Positions 37,149 through 46,921 of a stretch of DNA of 64,000 bases are shown piece after piece. A program made the translations under genes and the position numbers. Numbering within the stretch: position 1 is the stretch's first letter; each line of letters begins with the position of its first letter. The notes beneath the pieces were generated by a model. It saw only the letters and a list, made by a program, of their open reading frames with translations. It did no database searches and was not told the DNA's origin. This DNA is from Parapedobacter luteus. Its GTDB lineage: Bacteria; Bacteroidota; Bacteroidia; Sphingobacteriales; Sphingobacteriaceae. The DNA lies in contig NZ_FUYS01000001.1 of assembly GCF_900168055.1 (NCBI RefSeq), forward strand, positions 62,001-126,000, given 5' to 3'.

Positions 37149-39155
37149 ATGCCCAATAAACTTCATAACGAAACATCGCCTTACCTACGGCAGCATCAGC
37201 ACAATCCGGTGGCGTGGTATCCATGGAGTGCGGAAGCACTGAACAAAGCCAAGGCAGAAAATAAGCTGCTCATCGTCAGCATCGGTTATTCAGCCTGCCA
37301 TTGGTGCCATGTGATGGAGCGCGAGAGTTTTGAAAACGAGGATATCGCGGCCGTGATGAACGCGCATTTCGTGTCGGTCAAAGTAGACCGCGAAGAGCGG
37401 CCCGACATCGACCAGATTTACATGATTGCCGTGCAGCTGATGACCAATCAAGGGGGATGGCCACTCAATTGCGTCTGCCTGCCCGATGGGCGGCCAATTT
37501 ATGGGGGTACCTATTTCCGCCCGGATGACTGGCGGAATGTCTTGCTGCAATTAAATGAAATGTGGCGCGAGCGGCCGGAAGTGGCCTATGACTACGCCGA
37601 TCGATTGACTGCGGGCGTCAGGCAGAGTGAGCAATTACCTATAAACCGCATCCCTGAAGCGTATTCGACAGACGATCTGCAAGCCATTGTCACGCCCTGG
37701 AAGCGCCTTTTTGACAAGCAGGAGGGCGGCTATAAGCGCGTGCCTAAGTTTCCCTTGCCCAATAATTGGTTGTTTCTGTTGCGTTATGCTGTACTGGCGC
37801 AAGATAGCGACGTGTTGGAGCATGTGCATTTTACCCTTCAAAAAATTGCTTCTGGAGGCATCTACGACCATGTGGGTGGTGGGTTCGCCCGCTACGCGGT
37901 AGATGGGCAATGGCATATCCCGCACTTCGAAAAAATGTTATATGACAATGCGCAGTTGGTCAGTCTATATGCGGAGGCTTGGCAACAGCGCCCCATTGAG
38001 CAATATAAGCGGGTGGTGGCCGAAACTTTGGAGTGGGTGCTGCGCGAAATGACCAGCCCCCAAGGCGGGTTTTACTGTGCGCTGGACGCGGATAGTGAAG
38101 GCGTGGAAGGCAAGTTCTATACGTTTCACCAATCCGAGATCGCACAAATACTGGGAGCCGATGCCGAGTTGTTTATCCGTTACTTCGGTGTTACCGAAGA
38201 AGGCAACTGGGAAGAAGAACAAACGAATGTGCTGAAAATTGATGTCGAAGCAGACAAAATGGCACATGAGGCCGGTTTTTCCACCGAAGAATGGGAAAAG
38301 TACCTTGCCCAGAGCAAACAGCGGTTGCTTGATTATCGCAGTATACGCGTGCGCCCAGGATTGGATGATAAGCTGCTTGCGTCTTGGAATGGGCTGATGC
38401 TTAAGGGGTTTGTAGATGCTTATCGGGTTTTTGATGTGCCAGCCTATTTGAAGGCCGCATTGGACAATGCGCAATTTATACGGCATTATTTGTATGCCAA
38501 AGACGGCGGCCTACTCCATCAACCCGAGGCAAATGGAAAAATAATTATGGGTTTCCTTGATGACTATGCGTGTTGCATCGATGCCTTTGTATCGTTGTAT
38601 GAAGCCACCTTCGATGAAACCTGGCTTTACGAGGCAAAACGGTTGATGGAGTATGTATTGAGCCATTTTTATGACCAAGAGGCGGCGGCATTTTATTTTA
38701 CGTCGGCCACTGCCGAAGAGCTGATTGCCCGCAAACAGGAAATTATGGATAATGTTATCCCGTCTTCTACTTCCACCATTGTTCGGCAGCTTTACCGGTT
38801 GGGCTTGATTTTTGATAAACAGCAATATATAGCTATTGGCTCGCAGGTGTTGGCCAATGTGGTGCCCCATATGGAGGCTTATGGTTCGGCCTATTCCAAT
38901 TGGGCTATACAACTGCTTGAGCAAGTTTATGGATGCTATGAAATTGTATTTACCGGTGCCGGCCATTCCGAGATGCGTAAGGAGCTCGACAACTATTACA
39001 TCCCAAACAAAATCGTATTGGGAGGAACAAAGGAGACCCTTCCGTTGTTAGCAGGGAGGGTAGGACATGCAACAAAAGCCTATGTATGCCGTAACAAAAC
39101 ATGTAGCTTGCCCGTGGAGCATGTGGAAGAACTGTTGGAATTAATTACACAATGA
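37149..39155 (+). CDS. Thioredoxin-domain / six-hairpin protein (YyaL/SSP411 family)
   Basis: About 668 aa from the ATG at 37149 ([26 protein letters not shown]), the usual family start. N-terminal DUF255 thioredoxin-like domain with [16 protein letters not shown] (CxxC), then an (alpha/alpha)6 region resembling N-acylglucosamine epimerases/six-hairpin enzymes ([34 protein letters not shown]). Widespread in bacteria and eukaryotes (SPATA20); no confirmed reaction. Probably cytosolic. Confidence 0.92.
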   Translation: MPNKLHNETSPYLRQHQHNPVAWYPWSAEALNKAKAENKLLIVSIGYSACHWCHVMERESFENEDIAAVMNAHFVSVKVDREERPDIDQIYMIAVQLMTNQGGWPLNCVCLPDGRPIYGGTYFRPDDWRNVLLQLNEMWRERPEVAYDYADRLTAGVRQSEQLPINRIPEAYSTDDLQAIVTPWKRLFDKQEGGYKRVPKFPLPNNWLFLLRYAVLAQDSDVLEHVHFTLQKIASGGIYDHVGGGFARYAVDGQWHIPHFEKMLYDNAQLVSLYAEAWQQRPIEQYKRVVAETLEWVLREMTSPQGGFYCALDADSEGVEGKFYTFHQSEIAQILGADAELFIRYFGVTEEGNWEEEQTNVLKIDVEADKMAHEAGFSTEEWEKYLAQSKQRLLDYRSIRVRPGLDDKLLASWNGLMLKGFVDAYRVFDVPAYLKAALDNAQFIRHYLYAKDGGLLHQPEANGKIIMGFLDDYACCIDAFVSLYEATFDETWLYEAKRLMEYVLSHFYDQEAAAFYFTSATAEELIARKQEIMDNVIPSSTSTIVRQLYRLGLIFDKQQYIAIGSQVLANVVPHMEAYGSAYSNWAIQLLEQVYGCYEIVFTGAGHSEMRKELDNYYIPNKIVLGGTKETLPLLAGRVGHATKAYVCRNKTCSLPVEHVEELLELITQ

Positions 39156-39195
39156 TAACTGGGGTATGCGTGCCATGCCCATAATTTTTAAAACA

Positions 39196-39693
39196 ATGAC
39201 TATAGAACCCAACAGCGTGGTGACGCTGACCTACAAACTCCACACCGTTGAAGATGGCAAGAGAACTTTTGTAGAGGAAGCCGGCAAGGACAACCCGCTG
39301 GATTTCCTGTACGGTGTGGGCATGATGTTGCCCAAATTTGAAGAAAACATAGCCGGGTTGGCGGCGGGTGATACAACGGATTTTGAACTGGCTGCGGAAG
39401 ACGCATATGGCGAAGTCAACGAGCAAGCAATCGCTTCATTGCCTATCGACATGTTTAGGGAAAGCGGCATTCCCGCCGTCGGGCAGATTTTGCCGCTGCA
39501 GGACAACCAGGGCAACCAATTCCGGGGCAAAGTGACGGAAGTCAGCCCTGAGGTGGTTGTCGTCGATCTCAATCATCCCATGGCCGGACAAAACCTGCAT
39601 TTTTCCATCGAAGTGTTATCCGTTCGTGAGGCTACGCCCGATGAACTGGCACACGGGCATTCGCATGGCCCGGATGGCTCGCACGATCATTAG
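39196..39693 (+). CDS. slyD: FKBP-type peptidyl-prolyl isomerase, SlyD-like
   Basis: About 165 aa from the ATG at 39196 (MTIEPNSVVTLTYKLHT); upstream residues are not conserved. FLYGVGMMLPKFEENIAGLAAGD is the FKBP core, with an insert-in-flap domain (EVNEQAIASLPIDMF) and a His-rich metal-binding tail (HGHSHGPDGSHDH). It acts as a proline isomerase/chaperone and may handle nickel. Confidence 0.93.
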   Translation: MTIEPNSVVTLTYKLHTVEDGKRTFVEEAGKDNPLDFLYGVGMMLPKFEENIAGLAAGDTTDFELAAEDAYGEVNEQAIASLPIDMFRESGIPAVGQILPLQDNQGNQFRGKVTEVSPEVVVVDLNHPMAGQNLHFSIEVLSVREATPDELAHGHSHGPDGSHDH

Positions 39694-39697
39694 TAAA

Positions 39698-40369
39698 TTA
39701 ACTGTTCTTTGTTGCCCTGAGCATCTCCCGTTTTCCAGGTGCTCCGGGTACTTTTTCAATAGCAAAGCCCAACGCACTCATCGCGCGTTTGAGGTGGCCG
39801 GTGATGGCGTAGGTAACGAATATACCGCCAGGTTTCAGGTATCCGCATACGTGCTTTAGTGTTTCAGCAGACCACATCTCCGGCTGGTGTACCGCCGCAA
39901 ATGCATCAAAATAGAGGACGTCAAACCGCTTGCTGGTCACAAACTGCAACACATCAGTCGTCATAACTTCCAGCGAGCTTCCGGCTGCGAATGTTTGCGC
40001 TTGCCGCTGGCTGTTGGAATAGGATGATAGAAAGGAATGCCAAACCTCCCGCCCAACGTATGCGTCATAGCCGGTTTGTGAGATGATTTCGATGGGTAGT
40101 GGGTACGCCTCCACGCCCGTATAGTCCAACGTCACGGCATGCTGGATGCAATAGTCTGCGCTCAGCAGAAAGTTAAGCCCTGTACCGAAGCCGATCTCCA
40201 GCACCGAAGCACGCCGAATAGCAGGTGACGCCAGGAAATGTTGTAATCCCATACCAAGGAATACATGCCTACTTTCCTGCACGGCACCGTGCCGCGAGTG
40301 ATAATGTTCGCCTATATCGGGATGATACAACGTTTTTGAGCCGTCCGCCGTGACAACAAATTCCTTCAT
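39698..40369 (-). CDS. mnmD: tRNA (5-methylaminomethyl-2-thiouridine) methyltransferase MnmD
   Basis: About 223 aa from the ATG at 40369 (MKEFVVTADGSKTLYHP); a TTG three codons upstream is less likely. SAM-binding motif VLEIGFGTGLNFLLS, and FDVLYFDAFAAVHQPEMWSAETL (the MnmC methyltransferase-domain signature). It is the stand-alone methyltransferase half of MnmC, completing the wobble modification mnm5s2U34. It converges with slyD with a 4-bp gap. Confidence 0.92.
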   Translation of the reverse strand: MKEFVVTADGSKTLYHPDIGEHYHSRHGAVQESRHVFLGMGLQHFLASPAIRRASVLEIGFGTGLNFLLSADYCIQHAVTLDYTGVEAYPLPIEIISQTGYDAYVGREVWHSFLSSYSNSQRQAQTFAAGSSLEVMTTDVLQFVTSKRFDVLYFDAFAAVHQPEMWSAETLKHVCGYLKPGGIFVTYAITGHLKRAMSALGFAIEKVPGAPGKREMLRATKNS

Positions 40370-40413
40370 GTTGTGCAAACATAAAATAAATCCACTACTT
40401 TAGTGACGAAAAT

Positions 40414-41682
40414 ATGGAAAGGCAGACCTCCAACTTCTTGCGTAGTTACGGCAGTATCCTGCTCTTGTTGCTCGGCATCGTGGTAGGCAGCTTTGTCGGT
40501 GGTTTTTTTCCCGGCACCGTTGTCTGGATCAAGCCTTTGGGAGACGTCTTTCTCAACCTGTTGTTCGCCGCGGTCATTCCACTGTTGTTCTTTGCCATCG
40601 CCTCGGCCGTGGCCAATATAGACGGGTCGCAGAAGCTTGGGCGGATTATCTCCACCATGGCCGGCGTATTTTTGGGCACGATTCTCATAGCGGGTGTATG
40701 CACGATTATTGCGTTGTGGTTTTTTCCCGTCGAAGCGCCGCAAGCCGTTCAGGAGCCCGCAAGTACGTTGCTCGAGGACGATCCCAATGACACGTGGGGC
40801 GATAGGCTGGTCAGGTTTGTGACGGTTGATGAATTTTATAAGTTGCTTTCTCGCGAAAATATGCTGGCGTTTGTCATCTTCTCTTTTCTTTTAGGAGTTG
40901 CTGCTCAGCGATCGGGGGAGGCAGGTGCGCCGTTCAGAAGGTTTTTGTTGTCAGCAAATGAGGTCATGAAGCATTTGCTTATGCTCATTATGAAGGTCGC
41001 TCCCCTTGGTCTTGGTGCGTATTTTGCGTATCAGGTGGGGACCATTGGCCCTGCACTCTTTGGCTTTTATGCCAAGCCATTGGGGTTGTACTATCTTTTG
41101 GGCGCATTTTATTTTGCCGTGTTTTTCAGCTTTTATGCGTATGTGGCCGCGGGCAAAACCGGCGTACGCCGGTTTTGGAAAAATAATATCCTGCCTTCCG
41201 CTACGGCTATCAGTACGTGCAGCAGTATTGCGACGATGCCAGTCAATCTTGCCGCAGCGCCCGGCATGGGCATCCCCCCCGCGGTAGCCAACGTGGTGAT
41301 TCCGCTGGGCACCACGTTGCATAAGAATGGTTCATCCATGTCCAGCATCATTAAGATCTATGTTGCTTTCGTGCTTATCGGCTGGGATTTTTTTGAACCG
41401 ATGACCTTGCTGACGGCCTTAGGCATCACCGTATTGGTCAGCATCGTAGCGGGCGGCATCCCCAATGGTGGATACATTGGGGAGATGCTGATGATATCGG
41501 TGTACGGATTGCCCACGGAAGCCATTCCTGCGGTCATGATCATCGGTACCCTCGTAGACCCTATGGCTACGGTATTGAATGCCACGGGGGATACGGTGGC
41601 GGCGATGCTGGTCAGCCGCTTCGCTTTGGGCAAGCATGCAGTGCATTCAAATGAAGGGGGAGAAGCGGATGGCATGGAATAA
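40414..41682 (+). CDS. Dicarboxylate/amino acid:cation symporter (DAACS family)
   Basis: 422 aa membrane transporter. Several hydrophobic helices, the tip-forming serine-rich SATAISTCSSIATMPVNL, and the conserved VVIPLGTTLHKNGSS and LVDPMATVLNATGDTVAAMLVSRF of the glutamate/dicarboxylate symporter (DctA/GltP) family. It takes up glutamate, aspartate or C4-dicarboxylates with sodium or protons. The 3' end overlaps arfB by 14 bp. Confidence 0.93.
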   Translation: MERQTSNFLRSYGSILLLLLGIVVGSFVGGFFPGTVVWIKPLGDVFLNLLFAAVIPLLFFAIASAVANIDGSQKLGRIISTMAGVFLGTILIAGVCTIIALWFFPVEAPQAVQEPASTLLEDDPNDTWGDRLVRFVTVDEFYKLLSRENMLAFVIFSFLLGVAAQRSGEAGAPFRRFLLSANEVMKHLLMLIMKVAPLGLGAYFAYQVGTIGPALFGFYAKPLGLYYLLGAFYFAVFFSFYAYVAAGKTGVRRFWKNNILPSATAISTCSSIATMPVNLAAAPGMGIPPAVANVVIPLGTTLHKNGSSMSSIIKIYVAFVLIGWDFFEPMTLLTALGITVLVSIVAGGIPNGGYIGEMLMISVYGLPTEAIPAVMIIGTLVDPMATVLNATGDTVAAMLVSRFALGKHAVHSNEGGEADGME

Positions 41683-42088
41683 GCAGCTCGATACGGAGGC
41701 CTTATTGCCCTATGTGCAATTTCAGACTTCCAGAAGCGGCGGCAGTGGCGGCCAGCATGTCAATAAGGTGGAAACCAAGGTCACCCTGCTGTTTGACATT
41801 GATGCCGCGCCGTTCTTTTCAGCAGACGAAAAGGAACATATCCGGAAACACCTATCGAGGCGCTTGCAAAGCAATGGATTATTGCAGGTGACCAGCCAGG
41901 AAACCCGCAGCCAACTGCAGAATAAAGAAATTGCACTGCAGAAGCTGGTTGAGCTATTGGCCAGTGCGACCCGGGTCAGGCAGCCCCGTAAAGCAACGAA
42001 GCCATCGAAGGCAGCCTTGGAAAAGCGTCTTGATGCCAAGCGGCGGCAGGCGCTGCGTAAGATCAACCGCAAAAAGGATTGGCTTTAA
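41669..42088 (+). CDS. arfB: Alternative ribosome-rescue factor / peptidyl-tRNA hydrolase ArfB
   Basis: About 139 aa from the ATG at 41669 (MAWNKQLDTEALLPYVQF). The catalytic GGQ is at residues 27-29 (SRSGGSGGQHVNKVETKV), and the basic C-terminal tail (KATKPSKAALEKRLDAKRRQALRKINRKKDWL) fits the mRNA channel of stalled ribosomes. It releases the nascent chain on non-stop complexes. Overlaps the symporter stop by 14 bp and converges with the LpxR gene with a 4-bp overlap. Confidence 0.93.
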   Translation: MAWNKQLDTEALLPYVQFQTSRSGGSGGQHVNKVETKVTLLFDIDAAPFFSADEKEHIRKHLSRRLQSNGLLQVTSQETRSQLQNKEIALQKLVELLASATRVRQPRKATKPSKAALEKRLDAKRRQALRKINRKKDWL

Positions 42089-43047
42089 AACCTGTAGCTC
42101 ATTCCCACCGAACCATAGCGATGCCTGAAAAACATTCCGGGGACCTCCTTCGTATAGAAAATGTAATGCAGGCGGAGTGTAAGCGCACTCCGGGCATACA
42201 TCACGCCAAACTGGTTGTACCACACCAAGCGCGCCGGGTCGTGTGTCACCGGCCCCTTGTCGCGCAGGAACATGCCCCCTTGGAGCGTAGCATTGTAGCC
42301 CACAAAATTCAGCAGCGGGCTGTAATAAAAAAACAGCTCATCGCCGACAGGCTTTGCCTTCGTTTGCAACCGGCTGGACGTGTAAGCGGATTGGTGGAGC
42401 GGGTTTAAACGTCCCAGCCGGATCGTCGGCGCGACGGATAATCCGGTATGATTTAAGCCCAATTTGGCTTCGGCTCCAGCCGATAGGTCAAACCATTGCC
42501 GCGCATTGCGATACAATAGTCTGCCATATTGAACCGCCGCGTCGATACCGAAGGCATTCTCCAGCTGGTATTCCCAGCCCGCGATCTCGTACAAGTTTAG
42601 CACGTTGTGGATGCCTTCCTGAAGCTGCCGTCCGAATGCACGCTGCCCGATGGTGCCGACTTCACCAGCCAAGGACACGAACGATTCGTTGGCAAAATAC
42701 CGGTCGATATCCACCGCGAGGAAAAGATAAGCCGTTATCGGCCGGTCGACCTCCTCAATGTAGCGGATGTGCGCGGTATATGCATTGTATATTTTTTGCC
42801 CGATTGTGATGCCCCAAAGCCTGTTCACCTCGTTAGGTGACAGCGAAACGCTATCGACAGTTTTGCGGATATTGAAGAAAACACCGTTTGTATAGTATTG
42901 ATCCTGTTTATTGAACAAATAAAGATCGTTGTCATTTCTGAAATTAAATTCAGATCGGGGTGTGTGTTGTGCAAGGCCTCCAGTGTAAACAAAAAATAGC
43001 ACGGCCACGGCGTAAACTTTGGGACGACTATATAGGCTGTTGATCAT
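42085..43047 (-). CDS. LpxR-family outer-membrane lipid A deacylase
   Basis: About 320 aa from the ATG at 43047 (MINSLYSRPKVYAVAVLFFVYTGGLAQ, signal peptide). FNFRNDNDLYLFNKQDQYYTNGVFF holds the conserved Asp/Asn cluster of LpxR (calcium and active site), followed by a beta-barrel ending in VGMSYRF. LpxR removes the 3'-acyloxyacyl group of lipid A at the outer surface. A second, unrelated lipid A deacylase gene (PagL-like) lies at 10437. Confidence 0.85.
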   Translation of the reverse strand: MINSLYSRPKVYAVAVLFFVYTGGLAQHTPRSEFNFRNDNDLYLFNKQDQYYTNGVFFNIRKTVDSVSLSPNEVNRLWGITIGQKIYNAYTAHIRYIEEVDRPITAYLFLAVDIDRYFANESFVSLAGEVGTIGQRAFGRQLQEGIHNVLNLYEIAGWEYQLENAFGIDAAVQYGRLLYRNARQWFDLSAGAEAKLGLNHTGLSVAPTIRLGRLNPLHQSAYTSSRLQTKAKPVGDELFFYYSPLLNFVGYNATLQGGMFLRDKGPVTHDPARLVWYNQFGVMYARSALTLRLHYIFYTKEVPGMFFRHRYGSVGMSYRF

Positions 43048-43214
43048 GAATGGTGTAGCTGTATCTCGCCGTAGCAAACATACTGATTTTTTTGATGCTT
43101 TTGGTTATAAGCTATATGCATTAGCTTATACGCTTACGACCTACTCTTCTAATTTAGAATAGTTCTAAAAAATAGCAATCAGTTGCAATATTCGTAGCTT
43201 CATTTTCCAATTCG

Positions 43215-43222
43215 TAATTTTG
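43215..43222 (+). promoter_or_regulatory. -7 box for ccmE
   Basis: TAATTTTG fits TAnnTTTG and lies 33 bp upstream of the ccmE ATG at 43256. No clear -33 TTG at the right distance was seen. Confidence 0.45.
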
Positions 43223-43255
43223 CATTCCGGTATTAATCCATTGGGGGATAATGAC

Positions 43256-43687
43256 ATGAAGAAAAGTTCGGTAATAGGAATCATCATCATTGCTATTGCT
43301 ATCGCGATGATTATTGTGATATACACAGATTCAAGTACGTATTCAACGTTCACCGAAGCGAGGGAAAAGCAAGCTGAATTATATGTGGTCGGTGTGCTGA
43401 ATAAGGAAAAGGATTTGGTCTATAATCCAACCGTAGACGCCAACCATTTTTCGTTTTATATGTATGACAACGACAGCACCGAATGCAGGGTCGTGTTCCG
43501 GGGCGCAAAGCCGCAGGACATTGAGCGTTCGGAGCAGATTGTACTGACGGGCAAAATGGTGGGGGATGAATTTCACGCCAGCAAGATTTTGATGAAATGC
43601 CCTTCTAAATATAACCAAGACGAGGTAGAGGTGACTGAGGCAACCGCTGCACAGGCTTTGAGCTTCGTTCCAACCGATAATCGATAG
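43256..43687 (+). CDS. ccmE: Cytochrome c maturation protein CcmE, CxxxY type
   Basis: About 143 aa from the ATG at 43256 (MKKSSVIGIIIIAIAIAMIIVIY, one N-terminal transmembrane anchor). The periplasmic OB-fold domain includes CRVVFRGAKPQDI and IVLTGKMVGDEFHASKILMKCPSKY. The heme-handling site reads Cys-Pro-Ser-Lys-Tyr: Cys takes the place of the His in the HxxxY of enterobacterial CcmE, as in the CxxxY CcmE group. It carries heme to the CcmF heme lyase, encoded 10 bp downstream. Confidence 0.9.
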   Translation: MKKSSVIGIIIIAIAIAMIIVIYTDSSTYSTFTEAREKQAELYVVGVLNKEKDLVYNPTVDANHFSFYMYDNDSTECRVVFRGAKPQDIERSEQIVLTGKMVGDEFHASKILMKCPSKYNQDEVEVTEATAAQALSFVPTDNR

Positions 43688-43697
43688 GACACAATAA

Positions 43698-46145
43698 ATG
43701 GATATAACGTATGTAGGTGAAAACCTGCTGCCCGGGAAAGTAGGGCAACTCTTTGTCATTCTTTCGTTTGGGACAGCATTATTGTCTTGCATCAGCTACT
43801 ATTTCGCTGCCAACCACAAAGAAGAACAGTCATGGAAAACCATTGCACGGTTTGCTTTTTGGGCAAACGTGGTGGCCGTGGTGGGTATCGGTACCTGTTT
43901 GTATTACATCATTTACAGCCACCTGTTTGAGTATCATTATGCCTGGGCCCATTCATCCAGGGCATTGCCCACCCATTACATTATTTCCAGTTTTTGGGAA
44001 GGCCAGGAGGGCAGCTTTTGGCTGTGGATGTTTTGGCAGATTGTACTGGGAATCGTGTTGGTGTTCAAGGCGAAAAGCTGGGAAAATCCCGTGATGGCGG
44101 TAGTCATGCTTTGCCAAGCTGTATTGGGCTCGATGCTTATCGGCGTCGAGATTTTCGGTGAGCGCGTGGGCAGCTCGCCATTTATTCTGCTACGGGAGGC
44201 TATACCGGGACCGATTTTTGCCAACCCGGATTACTTGACCATGGTTACCGATGGCCGGGGCCTTAATCCGTTGTTGCAGAATTATTGGATGGTCATCCAT
44301 CCTCCCACACTTTTTCTTGGCTTTGCGGCGATGATTGTGCCCTTTGCCTATGGTGTGGCCGGATTGTGGCAGCGACGATATCACGAGTGGATTACACCCG
44401 GTATCCCATGGGCGCTCTTTGCTGTCATGACGCTTGGGGCAGGTATCATCATGGGCTCGTTTTGGGCATATGAGGCGCTTAATTTTGGAGGATTCTGGGC
44501 TTGGGATCCAGTCGAGAATGCTTCGATTATTCCCTGGCTTACCCTCATTGCAGCAGTACACGTCATGGTGGCATACAAAAATTCGGGCCACTCATACTTT
44601 ACCGCTACCTTTTTGGTGCTGGTCAGCTTCGTACTCGTCATCTATGCATCGTTTCTTACCCGCAGTGGTGTGCTGGGAGAGACTTCTGTACATTCCTTTA
44701 CCGATCTGGGACTTTACTGGCAGTTGGTGGCGTTCAACGTTATCTTCCTCGGTATCATGGTCTACTTGCTGGTCAAGCACAAGAAGCGCATGCCGTCAAC
44801 ACCGAAAGAAGAAGACATCTATTCACGGGAGTTCTGGTTGTTTATCGGTGCATTGGTGCTCTCGGTCGCCTGCGTACAGATTATCTCATCGACGTCCATC
44901 CCCGTATTCAATGCTGTTTTTGGAACCAAGGTAGCTCCTCCTGTTGAGCCGGTGCAGCATTACAATAAGTGGCAGGCGGGCTTTGCTGTAGTCGTTGGCC
45001 TACTTTCGGCCTTTACGCAATTCATGAAATACAAGCGTACGGATGTACGCAAGTTTTACGCTGCGGCTATCGCATCGTTGGTTGTCGCCATGGTCGTTAC
45101 CGCCCTTGTGGTGTATATCACCGGCGTATATACCAATTTTATGTATATCCTGTTGGTGTTTTCCGCTGCCTATGCTGTTGTGGCCAATGGCAGGATATTG
45201 GGTGAGGCCATCAAGGGTAAATGGAAGCTCACCGGATCAGCAGTGGCACATATTGGGTTTGGGTTGTTGCTTATCGGTGCGCTGGTAGCTGCCGCAACAA
45301 ACGAAGTGATTTCGGTCAACAGTAGCAATTACATTGCGGTGGCAGGCTTTGACCAGGTCGAAAAACCCGGTGACAACCTCTTTCTCACCGAGGGCGAGCC
45401 CGTGCAAATGGGTGATTACCGCATCACGTACGTAGGTGATAGCGTAGCGCGCCCCAACGTATACTACAAAATCAACTATGAAAAGATAGATGAGGAAACT
45501 GGCAGGGTGACCGAGCGTTTCCAGCTTCGGCCGTTTGCACAGAACAACCCACAGATGGGGGGGCTCATCGGTACCCCGGCAACCAAGCATTACCTGACCC
45601 ATGATATATATACGTTGATCACCGCCGCGATGTCGGATGCACACCAGCAAGCCCAACCGGGTGATCAGGGAGGTTTTGAGGATTACGAAGAACCGGCTAT
45701 CTACGAAACCAATATCGGGGATACGCTGCGCTATCGCAATGGCTATATTGTGGTGGAAGGTATCAACCGCGATGCCACGGTACAGAACATCCCCCGCCGG
45801 GATGATGACGTCATTGTCGGGCTCAAGCTGAAGGTACATGCAGTGAGCGGCGAATCTTACGACGCGGAGCCTGTATTCCTGATTCGCGGAGGCAGCACAT
45901 TTGATTTATTCAAAGACGTCGAAGAGCAGGGACTGCGGCTCCGGTTCAGCAACATCATCCCGCAGAAAGATAAGCTGGAAGTCATGGTGTACCAAAAGCC
46001 GGTACCGGAGAAAAAGTGGATCGTGTTTAAGGCTATCAAATTCCCTTACATCAATTTCTTCTGGTGCGGGGCTATTGTAATGACCATTGGCTTTTTGCTT
46101 TCCATCTTCCGACGCAACAAAGAGATTAAACCCGAAAAGGTCTGA
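43698..46145 (+). CDS. ccmF: CcmF/CcsA-type cytochrome c heme lyase
   Basis: 815 aa with many transmembrane helices. The tryptophan-rich heme motif is NFGGFWAWDPVENASIIPWL, with conserved histidines such as WMVIHPPTLFLGFA; a large periplasmic domain lies before the last helix. It attaches heme from CcmE to apocytochrome c. It directly follows ccmE, and its stop overlaps the next start as TGATG. Confidence 0.92.
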   Translation: MDITYVGENLLPGKVGQLFVILSFGTALLSCISYYFAANHKEEQSWKTIARFAFWANVVAVVGIGTCLYYIIYSHLFEYHYAWAHSSRALPTHYIISSFWEGQEGSFWLWMFWQIVLGIVLVFKAKSWENPVMAVVMLCQAVLGSMLIGVEIFGERVGSSPFILLREAIPGPIFANPDYLTMVTDGRGLNPLLQNYWMVIHPPTLFLGFAAMIVPFAYGVAGLWQRRYHEWITPGIPWALFAVMTLGAGIIMGSFWAYEALNFGGFWAWDPVENASIIPWLTLIAAVHVMVAYKNSGHSYFTATFLVLVSFVLVIYASFLTRSGVLGETSVHSFTDLGLYWQLVAFNVIFLGIMVYLLVKHKKRMPSTPKEEDIYSREFWLFIGALVLSVACVQIISSTSIPVFNAVFGTKVAPPVEPVQHYNKWQAGFAVVVGLLSAFTQFMKYKRTDVRKFYAAAIASLVVAMVVTALVVYITGVYTNFMYILLVFSAAYAVVANGRILGEAIKGKWKLTGSAVAHIGFGLLLIGALVAAATNEVISVNSSNYIAVAGFDQVEKPGDNLFLTEGEPVQMGDYRITYVGDSVARPNVYYKINYEKIDEETGRVTERFQLRPFAQNNPQMGGLIGTPATKHYLTHDIYTLITAAMSDAHQQAQPGDQGGFEDYEEPAIYETNIGDTLRYRNGYIVVEGINRDATVQNIPRRDDDVIVGLKLKVHAVSGESYDAEPVFLIRGGSTFDLFKDVEEQGLRLRFSNIIPQKDKLEVMVYQKPVPEKKWIVFKAIKFPYINFFWCGAIVMTIGFLLSIFRRNKEIKPEKV

Positions 46146-46921
46146 TGAATATTGTTTTGCTTGGCAGCGGTAATGTGGCGACACATTTGGGCCGGGCGCT
46201 TGTGGATGCCGGACACCGCATCACGCAGGTATACAGCCCTACCCAAGCGCACGCCATGGTATTAGCTGATGCGGTCAATGCCCGGGCAATTGACGACCTC
46301 GCGGTCGTTGAACCCAATGCAGACGTGTATGTCATCGCTGTAAAGGATGATGCTATCGCGCAGGTGGCGGCGCAGTTGCCACCATCGTCGAACGGTATCG
46401 TCGTCCATACAGCCGGAAGCGTAGCTATGGAGGTATTTGCAGGACACGCGGAGCGGTATGGCGTCGTGTACCCTGTACAAACCTTTTCCAAGGCCAAGGC
46501 AGTTGATTTCTCGGCGGTTCCTGTCGCTGTGGAAGCTTCCGATCCGGCGACATATACCGCGCTTGCCCGGCTCGGGGAAAGTTTGTCCACCCGTGTTTTC
46601 CCCTGTGATTCGGGGCAGCGCCTTTCCCTGCATGTAGCGGCGGTGTTCGCCTGCAATTTCGCTAACCACCTGTATGCCATCGGGGCAGGCATTCTTCGCG
46701 AACACGGGCTTGATTTCGGACTTATCCGGCCACTCATCCTTGAGACGGCGGAGAAGGTGATGATGCACGAGCCTGAGGATGTGCAGACGGGGCCGGCCGT
46801 GCGCAATGACATCGGCACGATGCAGCGGCATTTGGCGCTGTTGGACGGCCAGCCTGACTTAGCCGAGCTTTACCGGAAGTTGAGCGAGCGGATTGGTCGC
46901 CAATCAGCTCTTAAAACCTGA
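46145..46921 (+). CDS. Rossmann-fold DUF2520 protein
   Basis: 258 aa. N-terminal dinucleotide-binding start MNIVLLGSGNVATHLGRALVDAG and a C-terminal helical DUF2520 domain (AAVFACNFANHLYAIGAGILREHGLDF). The layout resembles NADP-dependent dehydrogenases of the F420/pyrroline-reductase type, but the reaction is unknown. Coupled to ccmF (TGATG); the stop overlaps the opposing receptor gene by 11 bp. Confidence 0.88.
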   Translation: MNIVLLGSGNVATHLGRALVDAGHRITQVYSPTQAHAMVLADAVNARAIDDLAVVEPNADVYVIAVKDDAIAQVAAQLPPSSNGIVVHTAGSVAMEVFAGHAERYGVVYPVQTFSKAKAVDFSAVPVAVEASDPATYTALARLGESLSTRVFPCDSGQRLSLHVAAVFACNFANHLYAIGAGILREHGLDFGLIRPLILETAEKVMMHEPEDVQTGPAVRNDIGTMQRHLALLDGQPDLAELYRKLSERIGRQSALKT

